A program made the translations under genes and the position numbers. The notes under the pieces were generated by a model, which was given only the letters and a program-made list of their open reading frames with translations, was not told the DNA's origin and did no database searches. A DNA stretch of 64,000 nt, from NCBI GenBank assembly GCA_019636345.1, contig JAHBXQ010000005.1, positions 124,001 to 188,000 of the forward strand, in the 5' to 3' direction. This DNA is from Pirellulales bacterium (GTDB lineage: Bacteria > Planctomycetota > Planctomycetia > Pirellulales > Lacipirellulaceae). Every line of letters begins with the position of its first letter. The stretch's first letter is position 1. Below are positions 62,754 to 64,000 of this stretch, one piece after another.

Positions 62754-63571
62754 CCCTCGCTCGCTTGAAGGCTTTGCCCGTTCCTTTCCGCTCGCGTCCC
62801 GCGGGGGGGCAAACGGTCGAGCCAGTCGGCCAGTGTCGCGTCATACTCCGGCGGCTGCGGGTCGTTGTGACGACCCTCCGGAATCGTGAAAAACTCCTTC
62901 CAGGGACTGGGACAGGCGTCAAACAACTCGCGGCCCATCGCGTAGGGGACGACTTCGTCCTGCGTGCCATGGCTCGCGAGGAGCGGACCGCAGTAACGGC
63001 GAATGTCCTCAATCGACGGAAACTCGTTGCGCATCAGCCACCGCACCGGGAGCCACGGGAAGTGATACGCCGCGGCGTCCTGCAGTCGGGCGAAGGTCCG
63101 CTCGAGCACCAGCCCCCGCACTTCGTGCCGAGCCGCGAGCCCGACCGAGACCCCGCCCCCCAGCGAATGACCAACCGCGACGACCTCGGCAGGGTCGATC
63201 CCCGCACGCGCAGCCAGGACAAGTTGCGCCCGCCGGGCGTCGGCGATCGTCAATTCGGCAGTCGGTCGTCCTTGGCTTTTGCCGTAACCGCGGTAGTCCC
63301 AGGCAAAGGCTGCGACCCCGACCCGCTCGCGCAATTCCAGCAGCCGCGGGGCGAGTCGGGCGACGTGCTCGCCGTTGCCGTGGCTGTACAACAGGAAGGC
63401 CCGCGGCGCCGGATGCAGCATGTACCACCCGTGAAGCCGCGTGCCGTCCTCGCCCGTGAAGACGAGGTCTTCGTAGGGCAAGTCCGCAGGCTCCCAGTCC
63501 CCCGAGCGACGGCTCGGGGCGGGGAAGACGAGCATGCGTTCCAAGAGGTGAATCATCGGGCCGGCGAGCAT
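62750..63571 (-). CDS. Alpha/beta hydrolase (BEM46/ABHD13-like), copy B
   Basis: 273 aa. Without a strong N-terminal helix; begins MIHLLERMLVFPAPSRR. Motifs parallel copy A: FLLYSHGNGEHVARL, WDYRGYGKSQGRP, VAVGHSLGGG (Ser136), SHGTQDEVVPYAM and EGRHNDPQPPEY. The stretch 'FPWLPVRWLMRN' is shared almost word for word with copy A. It is the first gene of the pair in transcription order (ruvA, copy B, copy A, ruvB), and its stop overlaps the start of copy A. Confidence 0.9.
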   Translation of the reverse strand: MLAGPMIHLLERMLVFPAPSRRSGDWEPADLPYEDLVFTGEDGTRLHGWYMLHPAPRAFLLYSHGNGEHVARLAPRLLELRERVGVAAFAWDYRGYGKSQGRPTAELTIADARRAQLVLAARAGIDPAEVVAVGHSLGGGVSVGLAARHEVRGLVLERTFARLQDAAAYHFPWLPVRWLMRNEFPSIEDIRRYCGPLLASHGTQDEVVPYAMGRELFDACPSPWKEFFTIPEGRHNDPQPPEYDATLADWLDRLPPRGTRAERNGQSLQASEG

Positions 63572-63692
63572 TCAGGATGAACGAAGGACGCCTCGGCGTC
63601 GCATCATTCTACGCAGGCCGACCGGGGAAGATGAGCCTGCGAAACGACGCACTTTCGGACGCTGCCGACCGATTTCCCCGGCCGTTCGCGGT

Positions 63693-64000
63693 CTAGCGAA
63701 TCGTCCGCTGCTCGTACACGGCGCGCAGCAATTCGTCGACGTCCTTATATTTCTTCTTCCGCTCGAGGGCCGCTTCGACAAGCCGCCGGGCGTCGGCCTC
63801 GCTGTGACCCAGGGTGCGGAGCGCTTCGAAGGTCTCGGCGGCGACGTCGCGAGCGACGCCATCGACCTCGGGGAGTTCGCGGCCGACGAGCAGGGCGAAC
63901 TTCGGCATCTTGCGGCGCAATTTGGCGATGACGCGATCCGCCGTTGCGGGGCCGATGCCCGGGAGCGCCGCCAAACCCTTTGAGTCCTGGTCCTCGATCA
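63693..64000 (-). CDS. ruvA: RuvA, C-terminal part (5' end outside window)
   Basis: The minus-strand frame is open to the right edge (102 visible codons before the stop), so the N-terminal OB domain is missing. It reads IEDQDSKGLAALPGIGPATA, the second helix-hairpin-helix of RuvA, followed by VIAKLRRKMPKF, a short acidic linker and the C-terminal domain III (AAETFEALRTLGHSEADARRL), which contacts RuvB. No canonical start is expected in the window; the TTG at 63974 is internal. Confidence 0.85.
   Translation of the reverse strand, partial: IEDQDSKGLAALPGIGPATADRVIAKLRRKMPKFALLVGRELPEVDGVARDVAAETFEALRTLGHSEADARRLVEAALERKKKYKDVDELLRAVYEQRTIR

Overview
The window is a GC-rich stretch of a planctomycete chromosome. 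The best fit is order Pirellulales, close to the Lacipirellulaceae; this is inferred from sequence hallmarks only. The hallmarks are secreted proteins that join a dockerin-like calcium-loop pair to a PEP-CTERM anchor (4578-5774, 25269-26270), a further PEP-CTERM protein (35946-36662), the 'FSLKRML' type N-terminus of a small membrane protein (31693-31926), frequent starts without a Shine-Dalgarno site, and short palindromic intergenic repeats. I found no rRNA, tRNA, CRISPR array, insertion sequence or prophage. Most genes are housekeeping, so this looks like core chromosome with lineage-specific insertions.

Layout. 1-6.6 kb: a partial surface protein, an EEP-family hydrolase, cardiolipin synthase, an exported GDSL esterase and a PEGA lipoprotein. 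6.8-11.4 kb: PP2C phosphatase, LptF/G-type permease, a FlgM-like anti-sigma factor with a textbook terminator, an 80-bp nested palindrome and a Fur-family regulator. 11.4-22 kb: purB, an HD phosphohydrolase, a small His-tailed membrane protein, a large secreted hydrolase-fold protein, a long exported protein and a VWA protein. 22-25.2 kb: an mlaE-mlaF-mlaD lipid-transport operon. 25-33 kb: a matrixin-like protease, DUF1569, metallo-beta-lactamase-fold and epimerase-like genes, ruvX, mannose-1-phosphate guanylyltransferase, thiamine phosphate synthase and a TPR membrane protein. 33-41.3 kb: clpC, a PEP-CTERM protein, an FMN reductase, an orphan Imm27-like immunity gene, a Tyr-rich exported protein, an M20 peptidase, a candidate small RNA and mrp. 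41.5-48.4 kb (minus strand): nusA-infB-rbfA, then an endonuclease III-fold protein with a histone H1-like tail, and yebC. 48.8-56.5 kb: a degenerate ketoacyl synthase, then rpmF-fabD-fabG-acpP-fabF. 56.9-60.7 kb: a four-gene plus-strand operon. 60.7-64 kb: ruvB and ruvA (cut by the window edge), separated by two paralogous alpha/beta hydrolases.

The most promising candidate for an undescribed system is the operon at 56945-60750. It encodes a polytopic membrane protein, a zinc-ribbon membrane protein, a radical-SAM protein resembling the tetraether-lipid-synthase (Tes/COG1964) group, and an Lgt-family diacylglyceryl-transferase-like protein. Two of its three junctions are 4-nt stop/start overlaps. 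It may be a lipid-modification pathway. Other strong points are a KAS-like protein whose active-site Cys is Glu and whose second His is Asn, beside a normal fab cluster; a compact sRNA-like unit with promoter, hairpin and terminator at 39707-39810; and a recurrent TATACT -10 hexamer with a C-rich downstream flank before unrelated genes.

Limits: all family calls come from reading motifs by eye, no searches were run, and start codons are uncertain where noted.
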